A stretch of 64,000 bases of DNA from Heyndrickxia ginsengihumi (lineage in GTDB: Bacteria > Bacillota > Bacilli > Bacillales > Bacillaceae_C). The DNA lies in NCBI RefSeq assembly GCF_011008565.1, contig NZ_JAAIWK010000020.1, positions 1-64,000 on the forward strand. The letters are read 5' to 3'. Shown here one piece after another: positions 25,805 to 35,200 of this stretch; within the stretch, counting starts at the first letter, position 1; each line of letters begins with the position of its first letter. The notes under the pieces were generated by a model. That model did no database searches. It had not been told where the DNA came from and worked only from the letters and a program-made list of their open reading frames with translations. Both the position numbers and the translations under genes were made by a program.

Positions 25805-26638
25805 ATGCATACAATTTGGAAAGGAAGCATAAGCTTTGGGTTAGTTAATATTCCGATTAAGTTACATGCGGCAACCGAAGATAAAGACATAAAGCTTCGG
25901 TCATTGCATAAAAAATGTCATACACCTATTAAATATGAAAAAAAATGCCCTGTTTGTGAGGAAGAAATCACTGCAGATGAAATTGTCAAAGGGTATGAAA
26001 TCGCAAGCGGAAAATTTGTTATATTAGAAGATGCTGAATTAGAACAATTGAAAAAAGCAACTGAAGAAAAAGCAGTTGAAATTATAGATTTTATGAAAAT
26101 GGAAGAAATTGATCCCATTTATTATAACAGAAGCTATTACATGTCTCCGAATGAAGGCGGTATGAAGGCATATGGATTGCTTCGAAAAGCTTTAGTGGAA
26201 TCTAATAAAGTCGGTTTAGCAAAAATTGTTATGCGCTCTAAAGAACAATTAGCGATTATTCGTGTATATCAAAACACTTTATTAATGGAAACTATTCATT
26301 TTCCCGATGAAGTCAGAAATGTTGAAGAAGTCCCGAATGTACCTGCTGAGGATCAAACTTCTGAAAAGGAACTTGATACAGCTATTTTATTGATTGACCA
26401 ATTAACTACAACTTTTCAGCCGGAAAAATATACAGATGATTATCGTTCTAAGCTAATGGAAATAATTGATTCAAAGCGGACTGGTCAAGAAATGGTGACT
26501 GTTGCGGAGAAGAAACCGACAAATGTAACGGATTTAATGGCGGCTTTACAAGCATCTATTGATCGCACAAAGCCAGTAGAAGAAAAGAAAACAACGAGAA
26601 AAAGGAAAGCTACGACAAAAACGAAAAAAGCTCAATGA
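25805..26638 (+). CDS. ku: Ku, NHEJ DNA-end-binding protein
   Basis: Bacterial Ku binds broken DNA ends and recruits LigD; in spores this repairs breaks at germination. The 277-residue protein begins MHTIWKGSISFGLVNIPIKLH, typical of the family, has the LHKKCHTPIKYEKKCPVCEEEI segment and ends in a Lys/Arg-rich tail (KKTTRKRKATTKTKK) that helps DNA binding. ATG 25802 is one codon earlier, but AAAGGGGGG at 25791-25799 is better spaced for 25805. It is 86 bases after the DUF421 gene on the same strand, and so may be read from the spoVA-type operon. The ligD genes lie on the other side of that operon. Confidence 0.95.
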   Translation: MHTIWKGSISFGLVNIPIKLHAATEDKDIKLRSLHKKCHTPIKYEKKCPVCEEEITADEIVKGYEIASGKFVILEDAELEQLKKATEEKAVEIIDFMKMEEIDPIYYNRSYYMSPNEGGMKAYGLLRKALVESNKVGLAKIVMRSKEQLAIIRVYQNTLLMETIHFPDEVRNVEEVPNVPAEDQTSEKELDTAILLIDQLTTTFQPEKYTDDYRSKLMEIIDSKRTGQEMVTVAEKKPTNVTDLMAALQASIDRTKPVEEKKTTRKRKATTKTKKAQ

Positions 26639-26644
26639 ATTTTA

Positions 26645-26795
26645 AGAGGCTGGGACAAAACTTAAAAGTGGTTAGCTAAAGACGAACATTGTACAAAATA
26701 GTTCCGGAAAGCGAAGGATATTTCCGGTGCGGGGGTTAAGCGCAATATTTCGGTTTTCTTTAGTTAATGTACTTAGTTTGGTCCAGTCTCTTTTA
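26645..26795. repeat. Dispersed hairpin repeat, short internal-deletion form; likely terminator of ku
   Basis: The left end agaggctgggac and right end gtccagtctctttt form the outer stem seen in the copy at 28186-28378, and the stretch aagtggttagctaaagacga is shared. The middle GC-rich core is mostly missing. The T-tract after the right arm suggests it also ends ku transcription. Confidence 0.8.
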
Positions 26796-26842
26796 TATAA
26801 GTTTTTTATTCAATATTGAATTGATTATACAAGTGAATATTT

Positions 26843-26863
26843 ACACATGTCTTTACAGATGGT
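26843..26863 (+). promoter_or_regulatory. NiaR (YrxA) operator-like site upstream of niaP
   Basis: The half sites acacatgt (26843-26850) and acagatggt (26855-26863) are arranged like the NiaR operator (ACACnTGT and ACAGnTGT facing each other). It lies 11 bases before the -35 box of niaP, a known NiaR target in bacilli. Confidence 0.65.
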
Positions 26864-26873
26864 ATATTACTAG

Positions 26874-26901
26874 TTGACATTTGTTTTACAAATCTTAAAT
26901 A
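26874..26901 (+). promoter_or_regulatory. Promoter of niaP
   Basis: A perfect TTGACA (26874-26879) is followed after 16 bases by TAAATA (26896-26901). Confidence 0.6.
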
Positions 26902-26920
26902 TTGGGGAGTTAGCATTCAT

Positions 26921-28138
26921 ATGAACGGGATTAGGAAGATATCAAAAAAAAGACTGCTTGCATTGACTGGGACAAGTTGGTTGTTTGATGCTTTGGATGT
27001 TGGTATTTTGTCATTCATCATTGCTGCTTTAGAAAAAGATTGGCATTTATCAGCAGAACAAATGGGCTGGATCGGCAGCGTCAATTCCATTGGTATGGCA
27101 ATTGGTGCATTTGTATTTGGTGCATTGGCCGATCGTTTTGGCCGTAAACAAATTTTTTTGTGGACACTTTTATTTTTCTCAGTTGGAAGTGGTCTATCAG
27201 CTTTTTCGCAATCATTTATTGTTTTTATCATATTCCGATTGATCGTTGGAATGGGTCTTGGAGGAGAACTCCCAGTTGCATCAACACTCGTTTCTGAAAG
27301 TGTTGAAGTAAAAGATAGAGGGAGAATTGTTGTTTTACTTGAAAGTTTTTGGGCGGTTGGCTGGATCCTTTCTGCATTGATCGCATATTTTATTATTCCA
27401 AAATTTGGCTGGCAAATTGCATTAATTTTAACTGCGCTACCAGCATTTTATACATTATATTTACGCAAAGGATTGCCTGATTCACCGCAATTTCTTGCAA
27501 AAAAGCAAAACAGAGGAGAAGCTTCAATTTTTGTAAAAATAGCACAAGTATGGTCAAAAGAGTTTGCAGCACGTACTTGTATGCTATGGATTCTTTGGTT
27601 TAGTGTTGTTTTTTCATACTACGGAATGTTTTTATGGTTACCAAGTGTCATCGCGATGAAGGGGTTTGATTTGATTCATAGTTTTGGGTATGTCCTTATT
27701 ATGACCATTGCGCAATTACCAGGCTATTTTACTGCAGCATGGTTGATTGAAAAGGCTGGTAGAAAATTTGTTTTAGTAACCTTTTTAATTGGAACGGCAA
27801 TTAGTGCTTATTGGTTTGGCCATGCAGAATCTGTTTTAATGTTAATTATCTCTGGTATGCTGCTATCATTTTTTGATTTAGGTGCATGGGGGGCATTATA
27901 TGCTTATTCGCCTGAACAATACCCAACTGCAATTCGTGGAACTGGGACAGGGATGGCGGCAGCATTTGGAAGAATTGGTGGAATACTAGGACCGCTCCTT
28001 GTTGGAACTTTAGTGGCACGTCATATACCAACTGCATACATCTTTACGATTTTCTGTTTATCCATTTTCGTAGGCGTACTGTTTCTAATTTTCTTAGGAA
28101 AAGAAACAAAAGCAGGGAAGCTGAGTGAGGAGTACTGA
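26921..28138 (+). CDS. niaP: NiaP, niacin (nicotinate) transporter of the MFS
   Basis: Imports nicotinate for NAD synthesis. The 405-residue protein has 12 hydrophobic segments and is close to B. subtilis NiaP (YceI): WLFDALDVGILSFIIAAL, GSVNSIGMAIGA, the MFS motif GALADRFGRKQ, GMGLGGELPVASTLVSE, ESFWAVGW and the late EQYPTAIRGTGTG. GGGGAG precedes ATG 26921. The NiaR-like operator upstream fits regulation by niacin. It stands between two hairpin repeats. Confidence 0.92.
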   Translation: MNGIRKISKKRLLALTGTSWLFDALDVGILSFIIAALEKDWHLSAEQMGWIGSVNSIGMAIGAFVFGALADRFGRKQIFLWTLLFFSVGSGLSAFSQSFIVFIIFRLIVGMGLGGELPVASTLVSESVEVKDRGRIVVLLESFWAVGWILSALIAYFIIPKFGWQIALILTALPAFYTLYLRKGLPDSPQFLAKKQNRGEASIFVKIAQVWSKEFAARTCMLWILWFSVVFSYYGMFLWLPSVIAMKGFDLIHSFGYVLIMTIAQLPGYFTAAWLIEKAGRKFVLVTFLIGTAISAYWFGHAESVLMLIISGMLLSFFDLGAWGALYAYSPEQYPTAIRGTGTGMAAAFGRIGGILGPLLVGTLVARHIPTAYIFTIFCLSIFVGVLFLIFLGKETKAGKLSEEY

Positions 28139-28185
28139 GAAGATCATGTTTCCTTCATCGATCTAAATGATTAAAAATTGTGGAA

Positions 28186-28378
28186 GAGGAGGCTGGGACC
28201 AACACTCAAAAGTGGTTAGCTAAAGACGAACATGTACAAATCAGCTCCAGAAATAGATGTAGACTCCTGCGGGGAGGCTTAGCAGCCGTCCGCGGAAAGC
28301 GAAGTTTATTTCCCTGAGCGGGGTGAAGCGTAATATTCGGGTTTTCTTTAGTTATTATCCTTTTGTCACAGCCTCTCT
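28186..28378. repeat. Dispersed hairpin repeat, long form
   Basis: Outer arms gaggctgggac and gtcacagcctc enclose the shared segments caactcaaaagtggttagc, cagctccagaaatagatg, actcctgcggggagg, ccgcggaaagcgaagttta and gcgtaatattcgggttt. Copies at 38021-38192 and, inverted, 48670-48865 match in the same order. It lies just after niaP and may end its transcript. Confidence 0.85.
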
Positions 28379-28450
28379 TACTTTTCGTAAACATATTTTT
28401 TGTGAAGTGTGTTAAATAGTTTTTTATGTTGATCAGGAAGCTAATTACTA

Positions 28451-28606
28451 GCGGAAGTGGTTTGACTTCGGGGGATCAGTGTTACAGGAGAGTATTAGCA
28501 ACAAGAAGGCTCGGTGAACGCCCCTAGGAAAGCGAGTACATGGAGGAAGCACTTTATCACTATCTAAAATGACAAAAGGTATCAAAAGTAAGTTCTTTCG
28601 ATACCG
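28451..28606. repeat. Second repeat type ending in a terminator hairpin of the GNAT gene
   Basis: gcggaagtggtttgacttcg and the later ggaaagcgagtac are paralleled at 49089-49238. Both copies end in a ggtatcnnnag stem-loop; here 28579-28605 reads as a minus-strand terminator (stem then TTTT) for the acetyltransferase at 28621. Confidence 0.7.
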
Positions 28607-28620
28607 CAATGACCCATTCT

Positions 28621-29067
28621 TTAAAGATTTAATTCTAACCATCCATCTGTTTCAGTAAAACCAAATTTTTTATATACTGGTCTGCCTAGTCTTGAAGCCC
28701 CGAGCCATAATTTTGATATGCCTGCTGCTTTTGCTTCTTCTGTTAATTTCTCTAATAAACTTGTTGCAAGTCCTTGCCCGCGATAGTTTTCTTTCGTATA
28801 CATATTTGTTATATACCCTTTTTTTCCACTCTTATTCGTGTATGACGGTGGAAATTCATAAAAAATAATTGCACCACAGGCAATGATTTCTTCATGATCT
28901 TCAATTAACCATTGGATTAAAGAGCCATCACTTAATTTATTTTTAAAGAAGAGATGTAGTTCTGCATCGATATCTTTATTCGCCTTTATCCCCTCATCAA
29001 CTAATTGTTTTTTTCTTAATTCAACCAATTGATCAATATCCTTTATCGTTGCTTTACGATATTTCAT
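28621..29067 (-). CDS. GNAT family N-acetyltransferase
   Basis: A 148-residue acetyltransferase domain protein. The acetyl-CoA loop reads NYRGQGLATSLLEKLTEEA (motif A, R/Q-x-x-G-x-A form), preceded by the strand GYITNMYTKE and followed by LWLGASRLGRPVYKKFGFTETD, a typical motif B. The acceptor substrate is unknown. GGAGTG precedes ATG 29067. The MarR gene on the same strand lies just upstream (55 bases), so they may form an operon. Confidence 0.88.
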   Translation of the reverse strand: MKYRKATIKDIDQLVELRKKQLVDEGIKANKDIDAELHLFFKNKLSDGSLIQWLIEDHEEIIACGAIIFYEFPPSYTNKSGKKGYITNMYTKENYRGQGLATSLLEKLTEEAKAAGISKLWLGASRLGRPVYKKFGFTETDGWLELNL

Positions 29068-29122
29068 TCATATCACTCCAAATCAAATAGACCTTTAATA
29101 AACTTAGGAGATAACCATTGTC

Positions 29123-29539
29123 TTACGTACATCGTTTTGCCAACTCTTTTAACAAACGGAATGCGCTTATGATTGATTGTTTTTCTACATCGTTTGCTGT
29201 TTCAAAAATCGTCTTGAGTTTTGCTTCATCTAAATTTGAGTTTCTATGCAGTACATCTTTTCCAATGTCCGTTAATTTAATTATTACTTTTCGTTCATCG
29301 ATACTACTACGCGTTTTATATAAGTATTGCTTTTCTGTTAAACGCTTGATATGTTCAGAAGCGGTGTTATGTGACACAGCAATTTCTTTAGCGATATCTT
29401 TAATGGTTACTTCCTTTTCTTTTTGAATGACTTGCATAATTCGTACACCTATATGTGTCACTTTTTCACTATGTTTGTACCGCAGTAAGTAATAAATATC
29501 TGTCCATAGGGCGTTTAATTCCGAAACGTTCTTACTCAT
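29123..29539 (-). CDS. MarR family transcriptional regulator
   Basis: A 138-residue winged helix protein: EVTIKDIAKEIAVSHNTASEHIKRLTEKQYLYKTRSSIDERKVIIKLTDIG is the DNA-binding core with the conserved wing DERK. GAGGAG precedes ATG 29539. A 7-bp palindrome just upstream (29560-29580) is a likely autoregulatory operator. It is followed by a GNAT gene on the same strand and is divergent from a small membrane protein gene at 29734, either of which could be its target. Confidence 0.88.
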   Translation of the reverse strand: MSKNVSELNALWTDIYYLLRYKHSEKVTHIGVRIMQVIQKEKEVTIKDIAKEIAVSHNTASEHIKRLTEKQYLYKTRSSIDERKVIIKLTDIGKDVLHRNSNLDEAKLKTIFETANDVEKQSIISAFRLLKELAKRCT

Positions 29540-29559
29540 TTTGTAATCTCCTCAATATA

Positions 29560-29580
29560 TATATCGTTAAAAGCGATATA
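29560..29580. promoter_or_regulatory. Candidate MarR operator
   Basis: tatatcg (29560-29566) and cgatata (29574-29580) form a perfect inverted repeat with a 7-base centre, 20 bases upstream of the MarR start. Confidence 0.5.
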
Positions 29581-29733
29581 ATCTTAATATACGATAAATA
29601 TAAAGAATGTTCAACTTAATTTGAATTGTAGCGATGCGAAGTGATGAAAAGGACATATTTGTAGCTTCAATAAATGGTCATAAGAAACATGTTTTTACAC
29701 AAACTAAGTAAAACGATGGTGGAGGTGAATGAA

Positions 29734-30198
29734 ATGAAATATAAAAAGGGGTTTCTAATTGGGTTATGTATTTGTTCATGGCTAACTTTACCTCTCCTTG
29801 GAAAAAGAGCATTGTTGAAATTTCTTCCAGCATCCATTTTAGTTTCGTTATTAGTGAAATTAGAATTTATTATTGCAAGAAAGCGAAAATGGTTTTGGTT
29901 TTATCAAACAAAAAAATTTGATGGTTTGAATCCAATTTATTGCGGCCCATTTTTACTAGGTTCCATGTGGTTTCTTAAATTAGGCAACGGCCATTTCGTT
30001 AGATTTATGTTCATGAATGCGATTATGGATGCTTTATATGCATTTCCAGGTGTCGTCTTATTTCGAAATTGGCGTGTAGCTAATTTGATTAGAATGAAGA
30101 GACCGCAATTTTTAGCATTATTGCTATCAAACGCTGTCCTTTTGTACGTTTTTCAATCACTGTTAGAAAAAGGGTTTAATAAATTAAGAATTCGATGA
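29734..30198 (+). CDS. Small multi-helix membrane protein, unknown function
   Basis: I do not recognise a characterised family. From ATG 29734 (GGAGGTG at 29721-29727) the product has 154 residues with about four hydrophobic helices: GFLIGLCICSWLTLPLLG, LLKFLPASILVSLLVKLEFIIA, a central FLLGSMWFLKLGNGHFVRFMFMNAIMDALYAF and QFLALLLSNAVLLYVFQSLL, with basic loops (ARKRKWFWFYQTKKFDGLNP). Similar small integral proteins are common in spore formers. The open frame extends 20 codons upstream without an RBS. Confidence 0.65.
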   Translation: MKYKKGFLIGLCICSWLTLPLLGKRALLKFLPASILVSLLVKLEFIIARKRKWFWFYQTKKFDGLNPIYCGPFLLGSMWFLKLGNGHFVRFMFMNAIMDALYAFPGVVLFRNWRVANLIRMKRPQFLALLLSNAVLLYVFQSLLEKGFNKLRIR

Positions 30199-30275
30199 TG
30201 ATTATAAGTGTATGCAGTCTTTTATTTTGGATAGTCAGGCGTTGACAGTTAGATTGTTAGAAAACCTGTTGATAG

Positions 30276-30548
30276 GATCGGAAAGATGGGAGACTCCTGC
30301 GGGAATAACGGGATAGACCCTACAGGCGTGCAGCGAGGCCACTGAAAAAGTCCAAGAATGGTGTAAAAAGGGATTTCCTTGAAAACATATCCCCCACTTT
30401 ATAGGTAAAAAAATAGTGTATTTTTGGTCGTTTCTTTTTTAACCATTCATATTTTTTTCTTTAAAAAAACTTTTTCAGTGCCTTCCGTGCAGCGCCGAGG
30501 AGGTTCAGAATCCCCCCGCGGAAAGCGAGCATCCTGGAGCGGAAATCA
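30276..30548. repeat. Hairpin repeat split by an inverted-repeat-bounded segment
   Basis: The left part (30276-30350, with gagactcctgcggg and gcagcgaggcc) and right part (30469-30548) together resemble one long repeat. Between them lie 117 bases of AT-rich sequence bounded by cactgaaaaagt (30340-30351) and its inverse actttttcagtg (30469-30480). The copy at 81-161 starts at the same boundary. Confidence 0.7.
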
Positions 30549-30821
30549 ACTCCTTTTTGATGAGAAAGCAATAAAGTTTACACAAACAGCCATATAAGCA
30601 AAAGCTCATTTTTAAATACTTAACGATGGTGGTTTGCCGAAGCTTACCACTCATTTCTGCGGGCAAGCGCCGATCTGTTTCGCGGCAAGGTCTTGTTCAT
30701 CTTTACCTTTCCCATAGGAGTCGAGCGCGGACACTTTAATGTTCAATTTTCTTTTTTACTTGGGATAAACATAGGTTATATATTAACCAACTATTAGATT
30801 CAATGGTGGGGCAACACTTTG

Positions 30822-30850
30822 AGAGTATCCTTTATTGGATACTCTTTTTG
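30822..30850 (+). terminator. Terminator-like hairpin far from any upstream gene
   Basis: agagtatcc (30822-30830) and ggatactct (30837-30845) pair perfectly, followed by tttt. The nearest + strand gene ends 620 bases upstream. Confidence 0.7.
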
Positions 30851-30924
30851 CTTTAAGGAAGAGGAGGGGATGATAGCCCAGTAGCGATCATGTTGAATTT
30901 AACGATAGGGAATAGGATTTGCGA

Positions 30925-31347
30925 TTATTTGTCTTTTTTCATCTCCTCATATTTTTGAAACCACGAAGGAAAGGCTTTTGCAAAGGAAATAGGTCGAAAA
31001 CTATCTTTCTTAACGACAAGGTGTGTTGTTGTTCCTTCTGCACATATTTCGTTTTTTTCATTGAATACTCGAAACCCATAAATAGTTTTTGAGCGTTGAT
31101 TTTCTTCAATCCATGTATGCACGAAAACTTTTTCTCCAAAGCGAATGGCATGTTTATAAGTAATATCAAGATGATATACTGGTGCAACATAACCTGCTTT
31201 TTCCATTTCTAAATAATCAAATCCAGCATCTTCAACCAATTGCTGTCTCCCTATTTCAAGCCATTTTATATAATTTCCATGATAAATAATGCCCATCATA
31301 TCTGTGTCGGCATAAGATACTTGTATTTCAATTTTTGCAATATGCAT
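30925..31347 (-). CDS. Acyl-CoA thioesterase, 4HBT family
   Basis: A 140-residue hot-dog fold protein with the 4-hydroxybenzoyl-CoA thioesterase signature near the N-terminus, YADTDMMGIIYHGNYIKWLEIGR, containing the catalytic Asp (D14 region). The rest, including RFGEKVFVHTWIEE and AEGTTTHLVV, fits YbgC/YneP-like enzymes that hydrolyse acyl-CoA. The exact acyl group is unknown. AAAAGGATG precedes ATG 31347. Single gene. Confidence 0.9.
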   Translation of the reverse strand: MHIAKIEIQVSYADTDMMGIIYHGNYIKWLEIGRQQLVEDAGFDYLEMEKAGYVAPVYHLDITYKHAIRFGEKVFVHTWIEENQRSKTIYGFRVFNEKNEICAEGTTTHLVVKKDSFRPISFAKAFPSWFQKYEEMKKDK

Positions 31348-31534
31348 GTTTTTATCATCCTTTTCTTGAAATGCTATTCATATTATACTTGAGGAAGGGT
31401 CATGTTAACAAAAATAAGTAATCGTGCTTTTTTGAGGACCTTTCGCACTTACTAAGAAGAATGTTCATGATTCGTGTTAAATATAGAAAATTTGATATAA
31501 TGAACGAAAAGAAAACCATTCGAGGTGTATAACA

Positions 31535-32254
31535 TTGAAAATAGCTTTTATTTCGGATATTCATGGCAATGCCGTTGCGTTAGAGGCCGTTTTGGAAGAC
31601 ATCCAACTTCAAAAAGTTGATCAAATTTATGTACTGGGGGATATATGTTTTCGAGGTCCTGAACCACAGCGTTCATTGGATTTAGTACGCTCATTACATA
31701 CGGAAGTAATTAAAGGAAATGCTGATGAATGGGTAGTTCGTGGTATTCGAAAAGGTGAAGTGCCAGATAGTGCTTATGAGATCATGAATAAAGAGCGAAA
31801 TTGGATTGTTCATCATTTAACAAGTGAAGCGATTGAATATTTACAGCAATTGCCAACTAATCTAAAGGTAGTTCATGAAAACATCAGCATTCACGGTTTC
31901 CACGCAACACCGATCAGTTTGTTTGAAAATATTTTTCCAAATGCAAGTGATGAGGAAATTGAAAATAAACTACTAGTGGAAGATGCAGACATATCTTTAT
32001 ACGCTCACATACATAAACCGTATATTCGTACAATCAATAGCAAAACGATTATAAATCTAGGAAGCGTCGGTTTACCATTTGATGGCATAAAAAAGGCTTC
32101 ATATGCTTTAGTTGAAGTCGATCAGCAATTTGTACAATCTTCAATTAGACGTGTTTCTTTCGATGTAGATAAAGTTATTAACCAATTCAAGCAATCAGAT
32201 TATCCAAATAAAGAAAAACTAATTGATATTTTATCGCGAGCAAAAAATGATTAG
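31535..32254 (+). CDS. Calcineurin-like metallophosphoesterase
   Basis: 239 residues with the family metal ligands in order: ISDIHGN (6-12), LGDICFRGPEP, KGNADEWV (GNAD variant of GNHD), ISIHGFHATP and YAHIHKPY (GHTH variant). The order fits the YfcE/MJ0936-like group that cleaves phosphodiesters; the substrate is unknown. It starts at TTG 31535 behind CGAGGTG. Single gene with its own terminator. Confidence 0.88.
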   Translation: MKIAFISDIHGNAVALEAVLEDIQLQKVDQIYVLGDICFRGPEPQRSLDLVRSLHTEVIKGNADEWVVRGIRKGEVPDSAYEIMNKERNWIVHHLTSEAIEYLQQLPTNLKVVHENISIHGFHATPISLFENIFPNASDEEIENKLLVEDADISLYAHIHKPYIRTINSKTIINLGSVGLPFDGIKKASYALVEVDQQFVQSSIRRVSFDVDKVINQFKQSDYPNKEKLIDILSRAKND

Positions 32255-32264
32255 AGTAAAGATG

Positions 32265-32298
32265 CCTATACTTTTTTGGCAAAAAAGTATAGGTTTTT
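32265..32298 (+). terminator. Terminator with 13-bp stem and triloop
   Basis: cctatactttttt (32265-32277) pairs perfectly with 32281-32293, then ttttt. Confidence 0.9.
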
Positions 32299-32397
32299 AA
32301 TTTCCAAAAAGCACCTGTTTCTATCTCCTTTGTAATTCGTTATAATGAATTTATACTCTCCTACCTACCTTTTTAAGAGAAAGGAAGGTTATTTGTT

Positions 32398-32583
32398 ATG
32401 GCAAAAAAAGCACTTATTATGAAACGGAACCGTATACAAACGTTTAAAGTACGTGAATATACTCGATGTGAGCGATGTGGACGTCCTCACTCGGTCATCC
32501 GTAAATTTAAACTTTGCCGTATTTGTTTCAGAGAACTTGCCTATAAAGGTCAAATTCCTGGAGTAAAAAAAGCAAGTTGGTAA
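32398..32583 (+). CDS. rpsN: Stand-alone zinc-ribbon (type Z) ribosomal protein S14
   Basis: A 61-residue small-subunit protein. The C-terminal half [20 protein letters not shown] and [15 protein letters not shown] is the standard zinc-type S14 with four cysteines; the N-terminal 18 residues differ from the usual sequence. The normal copy sits in the spc ribosomal operon, so this isolated gene is probably a paralogue. It has its own strong -10 (TATAAT, 32341-32346), AAGGAAGG before ATG 32398 and a terminator. In B. subtilis the separate S14 is zinc-free and Zur-controlled; this one keeps its cysteines, and I see no clear Zur box. Confidence 0.93.
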   Translation: MAKKALIMKRNRIQTFKVREYTRCERCGRPHSVIRKFKLCRICFRELAYKGQIPGVKKASW

Positions 32584-32597
32584 TATTCATATAGATT

Positions 32598-32630
32598 GCT
32601 CCCTTTTAAAAGGGGGCTATTTTTATTTTT
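32598..32630 (+). terminator. Terminator of rpsN
   Basis: gctcccttt (32598-32606) pairs with aaagggggc (32609-32617) and is followed by a T-rich run. Confidence 0.85.
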
Positions 32631-32694
32631 TTAGGAAATCGCCGCTTGTTTCTGCCAGAGTCAATGTATACATGTAAATAAATGTTTAAAAGAA

Positions 32695-32706
32695 CACGTT
32701 AACGTG
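32695..32706. promoter_or_regulatory. Perfect palindrome CACGTTAACGTG upstream of the P450 gene
   Basis: The 12-bp palindrome is 51 bases before the start codon and could be an operator; I cannot name the regulator. Confidence 0.4.
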
Positions 32707-32727
32707 AAAAATAACATTGACATATGA

Positions 32728-34014
<1,287 letters not shown>

Positions 34015-34026
34015 GAAATGATTTAC

Positions 34027-34066
34027 AAAAATCTGCAAAAATGTCACTTTGCAGATTTTTATTTTT
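34027..34066 (+). terminator. Terminator of the P450 gene
   Basis: aaaaatctgcaaa (34027-34039) pairs perfectly with 34048-34060 and runs into T residues. Confidence 0.9.
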
Positions 34067-34226
34067 ATGCTTTAATTTGTACAGATGTACAAATAGCATT
34101 GAATCGAATAAATACCGAATTATGTAACAAAAAAAAGAAGTTTTTAATTTTAATAGCTAGATATTCATTGCTCATGATGAGACATGATAAACAACGATCC
34201 ATTTAATTTATTAGAAAGGTGTATAA

Positions 34227-35081
34227 ATGATGTCAAAAGAAAAGCTAGAAACTACACATCCTATATTAGAGGCATTTTTGCAAGTGGCACCATTACTGAA
34301 TGAACTATTTCCGGAGGATATTACCATCGGCATCTGTGATACGGAGAAGTTTTTGCTAAGTGTTCCAGGAAAAACATTCTCGTTAGAAATTGAATTTGGG
34401 ACTCCGCTTCAAGAAGGCGATGCCATTACAAATGCAATCCGCAATAAAAGAATTGAACGAGCGTTTGTCCCTGAGGAAATATTTGGGTTTCCAATTATAG
34501 CAAGTGCGATTCCTCTGTTTGATGGTGATCAAGTGATAGGGGGCGTTGGAATTGGAATGAGCATGAAACAATATAACACACTATTTGCCATTGCTTCAAA
34601 GCTCTCACAAGCTGTTGAAGAGGTTACGACTTCAGTTGAAAATCTTGCAAACTCTAGCTCTGTATTTGCCGAAAATATGAATGAAATAAATGATCAGTCA
34701 AATCATGTTTTACTAAGTGTAAAAGAAATAGAAGAATTGGCAACTTCGGTTGGGAAAATTTCCAATTATTCGCATATCCTTGGTTTAAATGCTTCCATTG
34801 AGGCAGCACGCGCAGGTGAGTATGGGCGAGGTTTTTCGGTTGTTGCAAAAGAAATACAGCAGTTAGCGGGAAATTCGAAAAAGCATGCGAATGTTATAAA
34901 AGAGTCAGTTCAAAAGATTGATCAATTAATTAAAAACTTGGACTGTTCTATTTCTAATATGAATAATGAAACAGAAAATCAATCGAATGTTACGCGTCAG
35001 CTTTTGGCTACGATGCAGGAAATTAGTTCGAGTGCCGCTGTCCTTACCGAGATTGCGAAACAAACATTAGAAGGCAATTAG
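34227..35081 (+). CDS. Soluble chemoreceptor-like protein (YfmS type)
   Basis: A 284-residue methyl-accepting chemotaxis-like protein without membrane helices. Residues 1-125 form a sensor domain (ICDTEKFLLSVPGKTFSLEIEFGTPL, IIASAIPLFDGDQVIGGVGIGMS); the rest is a short coiled-coil signalling hairpin with the conserved tip ILGLNASIEAARAGEYGRGFSVVAKEIQQLAGNS. Size and layout match B. subtilis YfmS, a cytoplasmic transducer. The signal is unknown. AAAGGTG precedes ATG 34227; ATG 34230 is equally possible. Confidence 0.85.
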   Translation: MMSKEKLETTHPILEAFLQVAPLLNELFPEDITIGICDTEKFLLSVPGKTFSLEIEFGTPLQEGDAITNAIRNKRIERAFVPEEIFGFPIIASAIPLFDGDQVIGGVGIGMSMKQYNTLFAIASKLSQAVEEVTTSVENLANSSSVFAENMNEINDQSNHVLLSVKEIEELATSVGKISNYSHILGLNASIEAARAGEYGRGFSVVAKEIQQLAGNSKKHANVIKESVQKIDQLIKNLDCSISNMNNETENQSNVTRQLLATMQEISSSAAVLTEIAKQTLEGN

Positions 35082-35200
35082 GAAAATATTTGGAATGAAT
35101 AAGAAAGTAATATGAAACTCCACCTTGTAACATGCTTGGAACGACTGGGGGCAAACTCCTTTATATGATGCTGTTGTCCACATGTTTTTACATGCAGAGA

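Larger units (their letters stand above)
30199..30924. other. Gene-poor stretch with nested repeats
   Basis: No coding sequence is credible here. It holds the split hairpin repeat (30276-30548), GC-rich sequence around 30656-30726 that may be a degraded relative, and a terminator-like hairpin at 30822-30850. Confidence 0.6.

Noticed and set aside
22776-26638. Tn1546-like transposon carrying the spoVA2mob-like operon
   Set aside because: No transposase, resolvase or terminal inverted repeats were seen around the operon; it appears chromosomal here.
32335-32355. Zur box upstream of the stand-alone S14 gene
   Set aside because: The palindromic look of ttcgttataatgaa comes from the -10 box; spacing and bases do not fit the Zur consensus.
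34018-34206. 62-codon open frame after the P450 gene
   Set aside because: It is made mainly of the terminator stem and AT-rich leader and has no RBS.
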